From JBBDSU01 sp040904825 (GTDB lineage Bacteria > Actinomycetota > Nitriliruptoria > Nitriliruptorales > Nitriliruptoraceae): a DNA stretch of 64,000 nt. A program made the position numbers and the translations under genes. The stretch covers positions 10,939-74,938 of the forward strand of contig JBBDSU010000060.1 in assembly GCA_040904825.1 (NCBI GenBank), written 5' to 3'. The stretch's first letter is position 1. The number at the start of each line of letters is the position of its first letter. Of this stretch, positions 35,459 through 46,443 are shown piece after piece. The notes beneath the pieces were generated by a model. The model did not search any database, was not told the origin of the DNA, and saw only the letters and a list, made by a program, of their open reading frames with translations.

Positions 35459-36202
35459 ATGCCGATCTCCGATGCCACGCGCACTGATGCCGAGCGCCTC
35501 GTGCAGCGCTATCCGGTCGCCCGGGCTGCGTTGCTGCCGCTGTTGCACCTCGTTCAGGCGGACGAGGGCTACGTCAGCGACGAAGGTGTCGCGTTCTGTG
35601 CCCAGATGGTGGGCATTACGCACGCCGAGGCCGCTGCGGTCGCGACGTTCTACACGATGTACAAGCGCGAGCCGTTCGGTGATTGGTTGCTGAGCGTGTG
35701 CACCAATCCGACCTGCAAGATCGCCGGCGGTGGCGCGATCTGGGATGACTGGCGTGAAGCCTGCGGACCTGGCCGCATTGACCGCGACGGGGCAGGGGTG
35801 ATGGTCGAGGAAGTCGAATGCCTCGGCATCTGTGACGCCGCGCCGGTCGTGCAGGTCAACTACGAGATGTATGGCCCGGTCACGCGCGACGAGGCGGCGG
35901 ACTTGCTGTCCAAAGCCAAGGCCGGCGAGCCGGTTGCCTCACCGCTGTCAGGTCACACGCCAGCCACCTTCCGCGAGATATCGCGGGAGCTTTCGGGCAT
36001 CGACGACGCGATGCATGACCACTTGGTCGAGGCTGCCCAGCGGCAAGCGGCCGCCGCGGCTGGACCGACCTATCGCACCGGCGAGACTGACTTGCCTGTC
36101 ACCCACCCCGGTGGCGACCCGGCAGGGCATGGTGGACGTCGTGTGCGTGAAGAAGTGCATCACGGTCGTCAAGGGCGTTCAACTGCCGCGAAGGGAGCCT
36201 GA
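35459..36202 (+). CDS. nuoE: NADH dehydrogenase subunit E (operon 1)
   Basis: This 247-residue protein has the thioredoxin-like [2Fe-2S] domain of NuoE, with ligands in CTNPTCK and CLGICDAAP. The last 70 or so residues form a polar tail not seen in short NuoE proteins. NuoE works with NuoF and NuoG in the NADH-oxidising module. The second operon has no counterpart. Confidence 0.94.
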   Translation: MPISDATRTDAERLVQRYPVARAALLPLLHLVQADEGYVSDEGVAFCAQMVGITHAEAAAVATFYTMYKREPFGDWLLSVCTNPTCKIAGGGAIWDDWREACGPGRIDRDGAGVMVEEVECLGICDAAPVVQVNYEMYGPVTRDEAADLLSKAKAGEPVASPLSGHTPATFREISRELSGIDDAMHDHLVEAAQRQAAAAAGPTYRTGETDLPVTHPGGDPAGHGGRRVREEVHHGRQGRSTAAKGA

Positions 36203-36204
36203 CG

Positions 36205-37529
<1,325 letters not shown>

Positions 37530-37533
<4 letters not shown>

Positions 37534-39971
37534 GCGAGTCGGAGACCTCTGTGGATACGGTCACCTTGACCATCGACGGCCGTGAAGTGACCGTTCCCAA
37601 AGGGATGCTGATCATCCGTGCCGCCGAGATGATCGGCACGATTGTGCCAAGGTTCTGCGACCACCCGTTGCTCGACCCTGTTGGCGCCTGCCGTCAGTGC
37701 ATTGTCGAGATCGAAGGCGCGCCGAAGCCGATGATGGCGTGCACCACTCCGGCCGGGCCTGACATGGTGGTCAAGACGCATCTGACGTCGCAGCTGGCGC
37801 GCAAGGGCCAGGAAGGCACGCTCGAGTTCCTGCTGGTCAACCACCCCCTCGACTGTCCGATGTGCGACAAGGGTGGGGAGTGCCCGCTGCAGGACCAGGC
37901 TCTGGCACATGGCTCCAACGCGTCCCGGTTTGTTGATCAGAAGCGCCGCTATACCAAGCCAGTGGCGATCAGTTCGCAGATACTCCTCGACCGGGAGCGC
38001 TGCGTGCTGTGTGCCCGGTGCACGCGCTTCGCCGACCAGATCGCGGGCGATCCGTTTATCGAACTGCTCGAACGGTCAGCGCTTGAACAGGTCGCCATCT
38101 ACGAAGACGAACCGTTCAACAGCTACTTCTCCGGCAACATCATCCAGATTTGTCCCGTTGGGGCGCTGACCTCGACGTCGTATCGCTTCAAGGCACGACC
38201 CTTCGATGTCGTCACCGCACCAAGCGTGTGCGATCACTGTTCAGCCGGTTGCACATTGACCGTCCAGTCGCGTCGCGGTGAGATCCAGCGGCAGCTTGCA
38301 CGGACCAACATGGCCGTCAACGAGGCCTGGAACTGTGACAAGGGCCGGTTCGGATTCGCTCATGTGACCGCGCCGACACGCCTGACCGAGCCGATGGTTC
38401 GCGAGGACGGCCAGCTGCGTCCAGCGTCGTGGTCTGAGGCGTTGACCGTCGCCTCGCGCGCGCTCAGCCGGGCGCGCACTGAGGCCAACGGCACGTCGCG
38501 GGTCGCGGTGCTCACAGGTGGCCGGCTCGCTGACGAAGACGCCTACGTCGTCAGCAAGTACGCCCGCAGCGTCTTGGGGACCGACAACGTCGATCATCGC
38601 ACCAGGTTCGCACCTGGGTCAGAACTCGATGAGGTGTTGGCCGCCGTCGGCGGGACAGCGACCGCTGGCTACGGCGACATCGAGCAAGCCGATGTCATTG
38701 TCGTTGCCGGCTCCGATACCGAAGAAGAGGTGCCGATCGTCCACTTGCGGGTGCGCAAGGCATGGCGCAACGGCAAAGCACGGATCGTGGTTGTCGGCCC
38801 TCACCTTGGGACGCTGGCATCGATGGCCTGGCGGCATGTCGCCGCCGACCCGGGAGGCGAAGGCGCCGTCTTGGCCGGTCTCGCCCGCGGCGAGGGGCCT
38901 GATGATGTCGTGGAAGCACTGCGTGACGCGAAAGCGCCAGCGATCTTGATCGGTGAGCGTGCCGGTGCAGGCAGCCTCGCTGCTGGGTCGGCCATCGTTG
39001 ACGAGTACGGCGGTGCGATGGCGTGGTTGCCACGTCGAGCCGGAGCGCGTGCCGCCGTCGAAGCTGGCTTGCTGGCTGGCGCATTGCCCGGCGGCCGTCG
39101 CCTGGAGGATGCGGCCGACCGAGACGCGGTCATCAAAGTGTGGGGAGGCAGCCTTCCCGCGGCACGAGGACATGATCTGTCTGCGATCCTCGAAGTTGCC
39201 GCCGCCGGAGAAATCGATGTGCTGCACCTGATCGGGGTCGATCTGATGGTCGACGCGGCGTCGACTGCACTCGCTGAAAAAGCGCTTGCCAAGGTGCCGG
39301 TCGTCATCGCGCAAGATCTTGCGATGACGGCGACGGTGGCGGCACACGCCGACGTCGTGTTGCCCGCGTCGGCTCGACAAGAGCGCACCGGCACGGCCAC
39401 CAACTTCGAAGGTCGTGCTCAGCGGTTCGATCGGGCTGTCGATGGTCCCGGCCTGGTGCGCGACGACTGGGACATCGTGCGCCAATTGGCCGCAATGCTT
39501 GGACGTGACCTGCGTGCCGATGACCTCGACATGATTCGCGCTGAGATGGAGCGCGTCGGCCGCCGCAGCGAGCCACACGCGTTCCCGCAGGATGTCGACG
39601 CCGAGGTGGTGGATCCATCGACGCTGAACGACGACGAGTTCGTGGTCCTCGCTCGTGCCCTGCTACTTGACCGCGGCACCATGCTCACCGGCGCCGACGA
39701 CCTGCTGGCGACAGCGCGCGGGTCGCTGGCCTTGATCGCGCCGTCGGATGCCGACGCGGTGGGGATCGCCGACGGTGCCGAGATCGAGGTTGCCGCCAAC
39801 GGCGCGACGATGCGTCTGACGGCCCAAATCGTGACGGACGTCGTCCCCGGGACCGTTGTTGTGCCGGCCAACTCGACCGAGGTGCCTGCAGGGGCCTTGG
39901 CAGAGGCCTCCGGCAAGATGGTCGCCACCGTCAAGGTCGCAGCCACAGGGGCTGACGGGGAGGCCGCATGA
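37530..39971 (+). CDS. nuoG: NADH dehydrogenase subunit G (operon 1)
   Basis: This 813-residue subunit carries the iron-sulfur chain. Cys43, 54, 57 and 71 hold N1b; a HxxxCxxC-type set in LVNHPLDCPMCDKGGECPLQD and two cysteine sets in ERCVLCARC and QICPVGA hold N5, N6a and N6b. CDHCSAGC with WNCDKGRF gives the extra N7 cluster known in some bacteria. The C-terminal half is a molybdopterin-oxidoreductase-like fold that has lost its cofactor role. Confidence 0.96.
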
Positions 39972-41152
39972 TGGAGACAACACCATTGTGGGTCTCGCTG
40001 GTGACAACCATCACCGTGTTCACCTACTTCCTGCTGGTGACGGCGGTACTCATCTGGGCCGAACGCCGGGTTGTCGCCCGCATGCAGTCGCGAGTCGGAC
40101 CCAACCGTGTCGGTCCGTTCGGGATGCTGCAGACGCTGGTCGACGGCATCAAGATGTTCTTCAAAGAGGACGTGACACCGTCGATGGTCAAGCAGCCTGT
40201 CTACACCCTGGCGCCGCTGATCGGTGTCGTTGCCGGGTTCTTGACGATCGCGGTGATTCCGATTGGTGGCGAGATCACCCTGTTCGGTGAGACGTTCACG
40301 CTCGTGGTCGCTGACCTGCACGTCGGAGCCCTATGGGTGCTGGCGATGGGTTCCATCCACGTCTACAGCGTGTTTTTGGCAGGCTGGGCGTCCAACTCGC
40401 CCTACCCCTTGCTTGGCGGGGTGCGTTCGAGTGCCCAGATGGTCTCCTACGAGATCGCCCAAGGCTTGGCCGTGGCCAGCGTGTTCATCTACACCGGGTC
40501 GCTGCGGGTTTCTGACATCATCGCCAACCAAGCCGGCGATGGGTTGATCGCCGGCATGCCGGCGTGGCACGCGATTCCGCTGCTGCCGGCCTTCCTCGTC
40601 TTCGTTGTCGGCATGGTTGCCGAAGCGGGTCGTCCGCCCTTTGACCTCGCTGAAGCCGAAGGTGAGCTGGTCGGCGGATTCCACACCGAGTACTCGGGCA
40701 TGCGGTTCGGCATGTTCATGCTGGCAGAGTTCATGTCGGTCGTGGTCATGTCGGCCGTGGTGGTCACCCTCTTCCTCGGCGGACCCAACGGACCAACCTT
40801 CGGCCTGCCGGAGCCGATCGCCGCACTCATGCCGACCGTCTGGTTCACGCTGAAGACCGTCGCCTTCATCTTCTTCTTCATCCTGTTGCGTGGCGCGCTG
40901 CCGCGAGCCCGCTACCACCGTCTGATGGATCTCGGATGGAAAGTGCTCATCCCGATCGCGCTGGTCTGGACGCTGGTGACGGCAGGTTTCGTCTTGATCA
41001 ATGAGCTTGGCGGTGTCCCAGATCGCCTCCGCCTCGTGCTCGTCGGCATCGCCGGGTTGATTGTGATCGGGGTGCTGTTTGCCCCCACCGGGTCGACTCC
41101 CGCGACGAGGCCGAGCGATCGGATGGATGACACCGAGGAGGTCCCGTCATGA
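39968..41152 (+). CDS. nuoH: NADH dehydrogenase subunit H (operon 1)
   Basis: NuoH links the quinone site to the proton pumps. The 394-residue protein has eight or more helices, ERRVVARMQSRVGPNRVGPFGMLQTLVDGIKMFFKED, and AEAGRPPFDLAEAEGELVGGFHTEYSGMRF. A polar tail of about 30 residues follows the last helix. It overlaps nuoG and nuoI by 4 bp. Confidence 0.97.
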   Translation: MMETTPLWVSLVTTITVFTYFLLVTAVLIWAERRVVARMQSRVGPNRVGPFGMLQTLVDGIKMFFKEDVTPSMVKQPVYTLAPLIGVVAGFLTIAVIPIGGEITLFGETFTLVVADLHVGALWVLAMGSIHVYSVFLAGWASNSPYPLLGGVRSSAQMVSYEIAQGLAVASVFIYTGSLRVSDIIANQAGDGLIAGMPAWHAIPLLPAFLVFVVGMVAEAGRPPFDLAEAEGELVGGFHTEYSGMRFGMFMLAEFMSVVVMSAVVVTLFLGGPNGPTFGLPEPIAALMPTVWFTLKTVAFIFFFILLRGALPRARYHRLMDLGWKVLIPIALVWTLVTAGFVLINELGGVPDRLRLVLVGIAGLIVIGVLFAPTGSTPATRPSDRMDDTEEVPS

Positions 41153-41958
41153 TCGACCTGCCGGTTCCCAGCGCCCTGGTCACTGCGGCAACGTTCATCC
41201 TGTTGATCGCCCTGCTGTGGTTGTTGCTGAGGCGCACCGTGCTTGGCCGCGGGTTCTCCGTGCCGTTGCGCACGATGTTGCGTCCGACCGAGACATCGCC
41301 GTATCCCGAAGAGCCCCGTGAGCTCACGCCGCGCTTCCACGGTCGCCATCAGCTCAACCGTTATGACGACGGCTTGGAGAAGTGCATCGGGTGCGAGTTG
41401 TGTGCGTGGGCGTGCCCGGCAGACGCGATCTACGTCCAAGGAGAAGACAACACCACCTCGGAGCGCTATTCGCCGGGTGAGCGCTATGCGATCGACTATG
41501 AGATCAACTACAGCCGTTGCATTCTCTGCGGGCTGTGCATCGAAGCGTGTCCGACGCGGGCGCTGACGATGACTCATGATTACGAGATCTCCGAAGACGA
41601 CCGTTCTGATCTGGTGTGGAACAAGGATCGCCTGATCGCACCGATGCCCGAAGGGGCCCGCCCTGTTCCGCATACCGACGCCGAAGTGCGCGCCAGAGGT
41701 GCCAGTTACTACGGTGGACTCGCGGTGACGCCGCCAGCGACGCGCGGCGACCAGCCCGAAGCGGCAACCGTCCGCAAGTACTCGTTGGCTGGCGATGTCG
41801 TGCCGTCGGAGGGCTTGCTGCCGATGGTTGCAGCATCCTCCGAGGCGTCGCCCGCTGAGGATCTCGATGACCCGGCGCGGCAGGTGCTTGACCAGATGAC
41901 GTCGCGCAATGTCCGCCAGCGTGCCGACCGCCGCCGCGATGATCGCAAGGGGGCTTAG
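41149..41958 (+). CDS. nuoI: NADH dehydrogenase subunit I (operon 1), with N-terminal helix
   Basis: The 269-residue protein has two [4Fe-4S] sets, Cys79/82/85/89 and Cys124/127/130/134, holding N6a/N6b-type clusters, and the actinobacterial signature PRFHGRHQLNR. An unusual hydrophobic helix at about residues 9-27 precedes the domain and could anchor the subunit in the membrane. The C-terminal 110 residues are a polar tail unlike the tail of NuoI in operon 2. Confidence 0.95.
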   Translation: MIDLPVPSALVTAATFILLIALLWLLLRRTVLGRGFSVPLRTMLRPTETSPYPEEPRELTPRFHGRHQLNRYDDGLEKCIGCELCAWACPADAIYVQGEDNTTSERYSPGERYAIDYEINYSRCILCGLCIEACPTRALTMTHDYEISEDDRSDLVWNKDRLIAPMPEGARPVPHTDAEVRARGASYYGGLAVTPPATRGDQPEAATVRKYSLAGDVVPSEGLLPMVAASSEASPAEDLDDPARQVLDQMTSRNVRQRADRRRDDRKGA

Positions 41959-42720
41959 GTGACCGTCACCGCTGCTTCAGCGACCACCGAGATCGTGATG
42001 TTCTGGGTGTTCTCAGTGATGGCCCTCGGGTCCGCTCTGGCCGTCATTTCGCTGCGCAACATCGTCCATGGCGCCCTGATGCTGGTCATCAACCTGCTCG
42101 CGATCGCAGGGCTGTATTTGACCCTGGAAAGTTCGTTCCTTTCGATCATCCAGGTACTGGTGTACGCCGGCGCGATTATGGTCCTGTTCCTGTTCGTGAT
42201 CATGCTGCTCGGCGTCGATCGAGACGATCTGCTGGTCTCCAAAGGGCTGCGGACCAAAGTGCTCGCGATCGCCGGCGCTGCGGTGCTGTCGGGTGCACTG
42301 CTGCTGGCGTTCGTCGGCCCCTACACCGGCGAAGCCGCTGTGTGTGGCAACGACGTCGCATCGTCGACAGGTCAGGTCAATTGCCGGGGGCTGGCAGAGG
42401 TCTTGGGTGACGACACGTCAGGGGTCGCCTTCCTGGGCATGAGGCTGTTCACCCGCTACACGCTGTCGTTCGAGCTTGCCGCGCTGCTGTTGACCGTCGC
42501 CACGATTGGTGCGGTCATCCTGGCCCGCCGTAACGATCTCGAACCTGAAGATCTCGATACGGATCCTCAAGGTTCACCCGACGATGACGATCTTGACGCT
42601 GACGCCGTCTCGACTGCCGACACGGCCTCGATCGTCGCTGACGCAGAACCCGACGATCGAGACTCCCGCTCGCGAACCCGGCGTGACGGCGCGGACGCCG
42701 TCCCGAGCAGGGAGGACTGA
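41959..42720 (+). CDS. nuoJ: NADH dehydrogenase subunit J (operon 1)
   Basis: This 253-residue membrane subunit has five helices, with SLRNIVHGALMLVINLLAIAGLYL and VLVYAGAIMVLFLFVIMLLG typical of NuoJ. The last 65 residues form a strongly acidic tail. GTG directly follows the nuoI stop with no spacer. Confidence 0.95.
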   Translation: MTVTAASATTEIVMFWVFSVMALGSALAVISLRNIVHGALMLVINLLAIAGLYLTLESSFLSIIQVLVYAGAIMVLFLFVIMLLGVDRDDLLVSKGLRTKVLAIAGAAVLSGALLLAFVGPYTGEAAVCGNDVASSTGQVNCRGLAEVLGDDTSGVAFLGMRLFTRYTLSFELAALLLTVATIGAVILARRNDLEPEDLDTDPQGSPDDDDLDADAVSTADTASIVADAEPDDRDSRSRTRRDGADAVPSRED

Positions 42721-42722
42721 CC

Positions 42723-43022
42723 ATGGCGATCGGCTCATACTTCTTGCTCTCAGGCCTGCTGTTCACGGTCGGCCTCGTTGGCGTGCTTCTGCGCCGCAAC
42801 GTCATCGTGGTGTTCATGTGTGTCGAGCTCATGTTGAACGCCGTGAACCTGACATTGGCGGCTGCCGCTCGCATGTGGGCGGGCCCCGATGGCCAGGTCT
42901 TTGTGTTCTTCGTCATCGTCGTCGCGGCTGCCGAAGTCGTGGTCGGACTGGCACTGCTCGTCAACCTCTACTTCCGACGCGGGACGCTCGATATCGACGT
43001 TCCCCAACTGTTGAGGTCGTGA
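42723..43022 (+). CDS. nuoK: NADH dehydrogenase subunit K (operon 1)
   Basis: This 99-residue subunit has three helices with the conserved glutamates in CVELMLNAVNLTL and AAAEVVVGLALLV, part of the buried proton path. Normal length for the family. Confidence 0.96.
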   Translation: MAIGSYFLLSGLLFTVGLVGVLLRRNVIVVFMCVELMLNAVNLTLAAAARMWAGPDGQVFVFFVIVVAAAEVVVGLALLVNLYFRRGTLDIDVPQLLRS

Positions 43023-43023
43023 C

Positions 43024-44967
43024 GTGACGATCCTCGCCGCGCAAGCAGCACAGGCCAACGAGGTCGTGACCGCGACGTCTGGGTTAGTCGGACTCGCCTG
43101 GCTCATCCCCGTGATACCGCTCGCTGGGTTCGTGCTGGTACTTGTGGCCAAGCAGTGGCTCGGCGACGACACCGACCGTATTGCGGTCGGTGCGAGCGCC
43201 GTGACCTTCCTGTTGGCGATTGGCGTCGCGATCACAGTCATCACCGAGCCGGCGACCTACTTGCGCCCGATGCCGACCTGGATTTCGGTTGGGGGACTTG
43301 ACGTCACCTTCGAGCTGCTCATCGATCAGCTCACGGCGGTCATGCTGCTGGTGGTCACCGGTGTCGGGTTCCTCGTCCACCTCTATTCGGTGGGATACAT
43401 GCAGGGCGACGAGCGGTATCCACGCTTCTTCGCCTACCTGAACCTGTTCCTCGCCTCAATGCTGGTGCTGGTCCTCGGATCGAACCTGCTGACGTTGTTC
43501 CTCGGCTGGGAGCTGGTTGGGCTGTCGAGCTACCTCTTGATCGGTTTCTGGTTCGAGAAGGGCGAGTACGCGACCGCGGCGAAAAAGGCATTCATCACCA
43601 ACCGGGTCGGCGATGTCTCGTTCATGGTTGCGATGTTCCTGGCGTTCGCAATGTTCGGAACGCTGGACATCCTGGGGGTGATCGATGGGGCCGCGACAGC
43701 GTCCACTTCGACCGCGACGGCGTTGACACTGTTGCTGCTTGGTGGCGCCGTCGCCAAGTCGGCGCAGATCCCGTTGTACGTGTGGCTGCCAGACGCCATG
43801 GCCGGCCCGACCCCCGTGTCGGCGCTCATCCACGCGGCGACCATGGTGACCGCCGGTGTCTACCTGATGGTGAGGATGTCGCCGGTGGTCGTCGGCAGTG
43901 TTGAGGCAATGACACTGATCGCCTGGATCGGGGCGCTGACAGCACTGATGGCGGCGCTGATCGCGCTGCGTCAAGACGACATCAAGAAGATCTTGGCCTA
44001 CTCGACGGTCTCGCAGCTCGGATTCATGTTCATCGGTGTGGGTGTCGGCGCGTTCCGCGAAAGCATCTTCCACCTGGTGACCCACGCGTTCTTCAAGGGA
44101 CTGTTGTTCCTCGCAGCAGGGTCGGTGATGCACGCGATGGCCAATCGGACTGACGTATGGCAGATGGGTGGCCTGCGCAAAGCCATGCCCGTCACCTTCT
44201 GGACATCAGCGGTTGCGACCGCAGCGATCGCCGGAGTCCCACCCTTGGCAGGGTTCTTCTCCAAGGACCAGATCCTCACCGAGGCGTATCTGCACGGCTT
44301 CGGTGGCGTGTGGCTCGTCGGGCTTGTTTCTGCGGTGTTGACCGCCTTCTACATGACCCGCTGGTTCCTGCTGACGTTCTGGGGCGAGCCGCGGTATCCC
44401 GCCGAGGTGCATCCCCACGAATCGCCCCGCACGATGACCACACCGTTGATCGTGTTGGGCGTGTTGTCCGCTGTCGGGGGATTGGCGCTCAACCCGGTGC
44501 ATGACGGGCCGCTCTACCGCTTCCTTGGACCCAGTGTCGCCGATGTCTCCGCGCTGGGATTCACGCCAGCAGGTCCGCTCACCGAAGCCGTGTTGATTCC
44601 GCTGGCAATCGTGGCCGCCGTGCTCGGCATCGGCCTTGCCTGGTGGGCGTACGCGATTCGAGATGTCTCACAAGGCAGGCTTTCCGAACCACTGCGTGGA
44701 CGCCTCGCCGAATTGTTCGAACGGAAGTTCTTCGTCGATGAACTCTACGGCGCGGTCTTCGTCAGCTTCGGGGGAGCGGTGGCCCGAGGTGCGGCCTGGT
44801 TCGATCGGCGAGTCATTGATGGGCTCGTCAACGGAACGGCGGCGGCAACCATGACAGTGGCCCGCTCCAGCCGCCGGGCACAGACCGGTGTCCTGCGTAC
44901 CTACGTCGCGGTGATGGTCGCCGGCGCGCTCGCGCTCGTCGTCTATCTGCTGCTCCGGGTGGTCTGA
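43024..44967 (+). CDS. nuoL: NADH dehydrogenase subunit L (operon 1)
   Basis: This 647-residue antiporter-like proton pump subunit has GWELVGLSSYLLIGFW, KSAQIPLYVWLPDAMAGPTPVSALIHAATMVTAGVYL and VTHAFFKGLLFLAAGSVMHA, with the conserved Glu, Lys and His residues. The long C-terminal amphipathic helix region is present. GTG start 1 bp after nuoK. Confidence 0.97.
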   Translation: MTILAAQAAQANEVVTATSGLVGLAWLIPVIPLAGFVLVLVAKQWLGDDTDRIAVGASAVTFLLAIGVAITVITEPATYLRPMPTWISVGGLDVTFELLIDQLTAVMLLVVTGVGFLVHLYSVGYMQGDERYPRFFAYLNLFLASMLVLVLGSNLLTLFLGWELVGLSSYLLIGFWFEKGEYATAAKKAFITNRVGDVSFMVAMFLAFAMFGTLDILGVIDGAATASTSTATALTLLLLGGAVAKSAQIPLYVWLPDAMAGPTPVSALIHAATMVTAGVYLMVRMSPVVVGSVEAMTLIAWIGALTALMAALIALRQDDIKKILAYSTVSQLGFMFIGVGVGAFRESIFHLVTHAFFKGLLFLAAGSVMHAMANRTDVWQMGGLRKAMPVTFWTSAVATAAIAGVPPLAGFFSKDQILTEAYLHGFGGVWLVGLVSAVLTAFYMTRWFLLTFWGEPRYPAEVHPHESPRTMTTPLIVLGVLSAVGGLALNPVHDGPLYRFLGPSVADVSALGFTPAGPLTEAVLIPLAIVAAVLGIGLAWWAYAIRDVSQGRLSEPLRGRLAELFERKFFVDELYGAVFVSFGGAVARGAAWFDRRVIDGLVNGTAAATMTVARSSRRAQTGVLRTYVAVMVAGALALVVYLLLRVV

Positions 44968-44970
44968 CCC

Positions 44971-46443
44971 ATGGGTCTTGTGACACTCACTGTGTTCCTG
45001 CCGCTGGCCGGCGCCCTTGTCCTTGCGGTGAACCGATGGTCGATTCGATCGGCACAGATGATCGCGATGGCAACAGCGCTGGCCGCCTTTGCGGCGGCGA
45101 TCGCCCTGTTTGTTGCCTTCGATCTGTCCAACCCTGGCTTGCAGTTGGCCGAAGAGTGGACCTGGATTCCAGCGATCGGGGCGTCAGCCTCCTTCGCGGT
45201 GGACGGCGTCAGCCTCGCGTTGATGCTGCTGACGACGTTCCTGACGCCACTGATCCTGTTGGCGTCGTGGGACACCATTGCCGATCGGCCGCGGGGATAT
45301 CTCATCGCCTTCCTCGTGCTGGAAGCAGCGACGCTGGGAGTGTTCGCCGCCACCGACCTGCTGTTGTTCTACGTCTTCTTCGAATTCAGTCTCGTTCCGA
45401 TGTACCTGATCATCGGCGTATGGGGCGGTGCCCAACGGCGCTATGCCGCCGTCAAGTTCTTCCTGTACACGCTGCTCGGCGGACTTGTGATGCTGGTGGC
45501 CATCCTGTGGCTGCAAGCTCAATCTGGTTCGTTCGCCTACGAGGCGGTCCGCCAACTGACGCTGGGAGACGAAGCGCAGCGATGGCTGTTCGCCGCTTTC
45601 CTGCTGGCGTTCGCAGTCAAGGTCCCGGTCTTTCCGCTGCATACGTGGCTGCCTGACGCCCACACCGAGGCGCCCACAGGTGGGTCGGTGTTCCTGGCCG
45701 GTGTGCTCCTCAAGCTCGGAACATTCGGCCTGCTGCGCTACGCGCTGCCGTTTTTCCCGGATGCCACCGTCGAGTTCGCCCCGTGGCTCTTAGGGCTGGC
45801 GGTCGTGGGCATCCTCTACGGCGGGATCGTCGCACTGATGCAAGACGACATCAAGAAGCTGGTGGCGTACTCCTCGGTGAGCCACATGGGCTTCGTCGTC
45901 CTGGGCTTGTTTGCGCTCAATGCCACGGCAACCTCGGCGTCGGTCGTCCAGATGGTCAACCACGGGCTCTCCACCGGGGCGCTGTTCCTGCTCATCGGGT
46001 TCCTCTACGAGCGGCGCCACACGCGACAGATCGCGGCGTTCGGTGGACTCGCCCGTCAAGTACCGGTGATGGCGGGCCTGTGGCTCGTGGTTGCCTTGTC
46101 GTCCTTGGCCCTGCCGGGTCTCAACGGTTTCGTCGGAGAGTTCCCCATCTTGCTCGGAACCTTCGGCGTGAACCGGACGGCTGCCGTCTTGGCAGCATTC
46201 GGCGCGGTGCTGGCGGCCCTCTACCTGCTGTGGTCCTACCAGCGCATCTTCCACGGCCCACTGGAAGGGGCTGACAACGCGAACACGCTCGATCTCAAAG
46301 TTCGCGAGGTGTGGGTGCTGGTGCCGCTGGTGGCGGTCATCATCGCGATCGGCCTCTACCCGAAACCGTTGTATGACCTGGTCGAGCCATCGGTCGATCG
46401 GGTCCTGACCCAAATGGCTGACGACACCGGAGGCTCACGATGA
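44971..46443 (+). CDS. nuoM: NADH dehydrogenase subunit M (operon 1)
   Basis: This 490-residue antiporter-like subunit has FEFSLVPMYLIIGVWGG, KVPVFPLHTWLPDAHTEAPTGGSVFLAGVLLKLG and LVAYSSVSHMGFVVLG. It overlaps nuoN by 4 bp. Confidence 0.97.
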   Translation: MGLVTLTVFLPLAGALVLAVNRWSIRSAQMIAMATALAAFAAAIALFVAFDLSNPGLQLAEEWTWIPAIGASASFAVDGVSLALMLLTTFLTPLILLASWDTIADRPRGYLIAFLVLEAATLGVFAATDLLLFYVFFEFSLVPMYLIIGVWGGAQRRYAAVKFFLYTLLGGLVMLVAILWLQAQSGSFAYEAVRQLTLGDEAQRWLFAAFLLAFAVKVPVFPLHTWLPDAHTEAPTGGSVFLAGVLLKLGTFGLLRYALPFFPDATVEFAPWLLGLAVVGILYGGIVALMQDDIKKLVAYSSVSHMGFVVLGLFALNATATSASVVQMVNHGLSTGALFLLIGFLYERRHTRQIAAFGGLARQVPVMAGLWLVVALSSLALPGLNGFVGEFPILLGTFGVNRTAAVLAAFGAVLAALYLLWSYQRIFHGPLEGADNANTLDLKVREVWVLVPLVAVIIAIGLYPKPLYDLVEPSVDRVLTQMADDTGGSR

